Shown here piece after piece: positions 6,001 through 6,867 of a DNA stretch of 6,867 bases. The position numbers and the translations under genes are program-made. The DNA is from an uncultured Lachnospiraceae bacterium (GTDB lineage Bacteria; Bacillota; Clostridia; Lachnospirales; Lachnospiraceae). The notes beneath the pieces are model-generated. The model saw nothing but the letters and a program-made list of their open reading frames with translations. It searched no databases and had not been told where the DNA came from. The stretch covers positions 1 through 6,867 of the forward strand of contig CABUBX010000112.1 of the NCBI GenBank assembly GCA_902489925.1, read 5' to 3'. Every line of letters starts with the position of its first letter. Position 1 is the stretch's first letter.

Positions 6001-6776
6001 TCCTTATACATCTCAAAAGTATCCTGAATCGGCTTGTTATAATAGCCATCTTCAAATTCAATATTTTTAAGTTCTGTCTGGAATGTTGTATGACGACAGT
6101 GGTCTGACCAGTATGTATCAAGCACACGAATCTCAGTCATTGTAGGATTTCTTTTTTCCTCGTTGGCAAAATATTCCTGAATAAACGTAAAGTCTGTAAA
6201 GGTCATTGCAAGATTCAAAGAATCATAAAGCGCCTTCAGCGGTTCCTCCTGCATGTCTGTAAAACCTTCAAAAACTTTAACATCTGCCGGTTCCTCAAAA
6301 ACAGCTACAAGTGTCTCTGGCTTTTTGGCTTCACTTTCTCTTGAATCTACCGGATTAATGCAAAACGCTTTAATCTTTTCAAGCTCTGCCGCGTCATTAA
6401 CACCCTCGATGATATATGTCACCGCCGAACGAATCAGCGGTTCTTCATTTTCATCTAAAAGCTTCACACACTGCATTGCAGAATCTGCTCTCTGGTCAAA
6501 TTGTCCCGGAAGATACTCTACCGAAAACACACAGGCGCCATCTGCATCAGGAAGCTTTTCCTCGTATAAAAAATCCACCGGTGGTTCTGAAAACACCGTA
6601 TTCTTTGCTCTGTCATAAACTTCATCGGATATATTTTCAATGTCATAACGATTTAAAATTCTTACCCCTTTAACTGCCGTGATTCCTAAATAATCTTTAA
6701 TATTTTCAAATAATTCCGCTGCCGCTACGGCATAGGCCGGTTTCTTTTCAACATAAATACGTCTGACTTTGTCCAT
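3018..6776 (-). CDS. purL: Phosphoribosylformylglycinamidine synthase, single-chain form
   Basis: This intact 1252-residue enzyme catalyses the fourth step of de novo purine synthesis, making FGAM from FGAR with ATP and glutamine in the cytoplasm. It is the large one-chain type, fusing what many Firmicutes split into PurS, PurL and PurQ. An N-terminal PurS-like domain occupies roughly 1-170. The linker carries YWSDHCRHTTF (222-232). The FGAM synthetase core contains ETHNHPTEIEPFGGAATCLGG (326-346), DFGAGG (510-515) and SIGGKDSM (781-788). The C-terminal class I glutaminase domain begins near 988 (VFPGTNCEYD, 994-1003), with nucleophile C1092 in LGICNGFQ and catalytic H1159 and E1161 in SHGEGRF. 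All key residues are present. The start is ATG 6776, with GGAGG at 6784-6788 and a 7-base spacer; the 15 codons that could extend it reach back to the predicted promoter region and lack a ribosome site. It stands alone here, with its own promoter and terminator and no other pur gene beside it in this window. Confidence 0.98.
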   Translation of the reverse strand: MDKVRRIYVEKKPAYAVAAAELFENIKDYLGITAVKGVRILNRYDIENISDEVYDRAKNTVFSEPPVDFLYEEKLPDADGACVFSVEYLPGQFDQRADSAMQCVKLLDENEEPLIRSAVTYIIEGVNDAAELEKIKAFCINPVDSRESEAKKPETLVAVFEEPADVKVFEGFTDMQEEPLKALYDSLNLAMTFTDFTFIQEYFANEEKRNPTMTEIRVLDTYWSDHCRHTTFQTELKNIEFEDGYYNKPIQDTFEMYKENFAELYKDRDDKYVCLMDIALMAMKKLKKDGKLQDMEESEEINACSIIVPVEIDGQTEEWLVSFKNETHNHPTEIEPFGGAATCLGGAIRDPLSGRSYVYQAMRVTGAANPTVSLKDTLQGKLPQRKIVTGAAKGYSSYGNQIGLATGLVNEIYHPNYVAKRMEIGAVMGAAPRRNVVRATSDPGDIIILLGGRTGRDGCGGATGSSKAHTASSIDTCGAEVQKGNAPTERKLQRLFRKEKVSRLIKKCNDFGAGGVSVAIGELAAGLRIEMDKVPKKYAGLDGTELAISESQERMAVVVDPKDADTFLAYAEEENLEAVCVATVTESPRLVMLWRGKEIVNISRAFLDTNGAHQETDVKICMPSKEDNYFENKKAVTDVKKAWLDMLADLNVCSQKGLVEMFDSSIGAGTVAMPYGGKYQLTPIQTMIAKLPVLEGKTDTVTMMSYGYDPYLSSWSPYHGAIYAVVDSVAKIVASGGDYKKIHFTFQEYFERLGNKKERWGKPMSALLGAYHAQMGFGLASIGGKDSMSGSFNEIDVPPTLVSFAVDVADGSDVITPEFKKAGNHVVAFNIVKDQYDLPDYAQAMKLYEAVHEMIAKKLIVSAYAVGFGGIAGAVSKMAFGHQLGAVLDKELAAEELFKENYGCIVAEVSADALDKISVPYVKVAVISETPAFVYGDTVIDMKEALASWNTALEKVFPTKSHVEQKEVFDGLYETKDIYVCRHKVARPKVFIPVFPGTNCEYDTAKAFERAGADTNIMVFKNMNGENIRESVEMFEKGISDAQILMFPGGFSAGDEPDGSGKFIATAFRNERIKEAVMKLLNERDGLALGICNGFQALIKLGLVPYGEITPQKTDSPTLTTNSIGRHISKMVYTRVASNKSPWLQKAKVGDVYAIPASHGEGRFVASDAWIKKLFETGCVATQYVDVNGNPTMNEDFNPNGSYAAIEGITSPDGRILGKMAHSERIGDKVAMNITGNQNQMIFESGVEYFTK

Positions 6777-6830
6777 TGTTTTACCTCCATGATTTGAATG
6801 TACATATGGTATCGTTTGCACTTTGTTTTC

Positions 6831-6859
6831 ATTATATCACGACCTGTTTTATAATTGAA
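6831..6859 (-). promoter_or_regulatory. purL promoter with extended -10
   Basis: On the minus strand a perfect TATAAT (6831-6836) is preceded by TGA, an extended -10 (6831-6839). The -35 hexamer 17 bases upstream, TTCAAT (6854-6859), is weak, which the TG motif can compensate for. Transcription should start near 6824, giving a leader of about 48 bases. That is too short for a purine riboswitch followed by an expression platform, and no PurR-type box was recognised. Confidence 0.65.
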
Positions 6860-6867
6860 ATTAATAT

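Noticed and set aside
5787..6618. Plus-strand ORFs of 106-121 codons antisense to the purL 5' half
   Set aside because: They have no ribosome sites, no domains and overlap invariant PurL sequence; they are shadows.
6777..6830. Purine riboswitch or PurR box in the purL leader
   Set aside because: The predicted leader is only about 48 bases and shows neither the riboswitch core nor a recognisable PurR box.

Overview
The window looks like chromosomal DNA of a low- to mid-GC Firmicute, most likely a clostridium of the Lachnospiraceae type. The evidence is the single-chain PurL of about 1250 residues, a DUF21/CBS/CorC protein ending in an acidic tail, a zinc-dependent phospholipase C-like protein starting at TTG, strong AGGAGG-type ribosome binding sites, and sigma-A promoters close to consensus. 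No tRNA, rRNA, CRISPR array or intact mobile element was seen.

Layout. Positions 1-529 (minus strand) hold the N-terminal 176 codons of a zinc-dependent phospholipase C family protein that runs off the left edge. Positions 530-754 are a divergent control region. One promoter (596-623) reads left through a possible 12-codon leader ORF into the phospholipase gene. The other (665-693) reads right, through an early hairpin, into a CNNM/CorC-type membrane protein (755-2056). That gene ends at a strong hairpin terminator that also has a U-run on the other strand. Positions 2105-2960 are AT-rich and have no intact gene. On the minus strand they nevertheless carry the parts of a transcription unit in the right order: a near-consensus promoter, a leader with two long direct repeats, AGGAGG plus ATG, a coding-like but stop-riddled stretch of about 490 bases, and the shared terminator. 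I read this as a decayed gene; a non-coding transcript is the alternative. Positions 3018-6776 (minus strand) are an intact purL with its own extended -10 promoter, short leader and terminator.

How they fit together. The three recognisable genes do unrelated jobs (putative phospholipid or phosphoester hydrolysis, divalent cation handling, purine synthesis). Each appears to have its own promoter, so the sequence gives no sign of a shared operon or of an assembled new system. The stretch most worth a closer look is 2072-2852, followed by the two short 5' leaders at 530-589 and 700-754.
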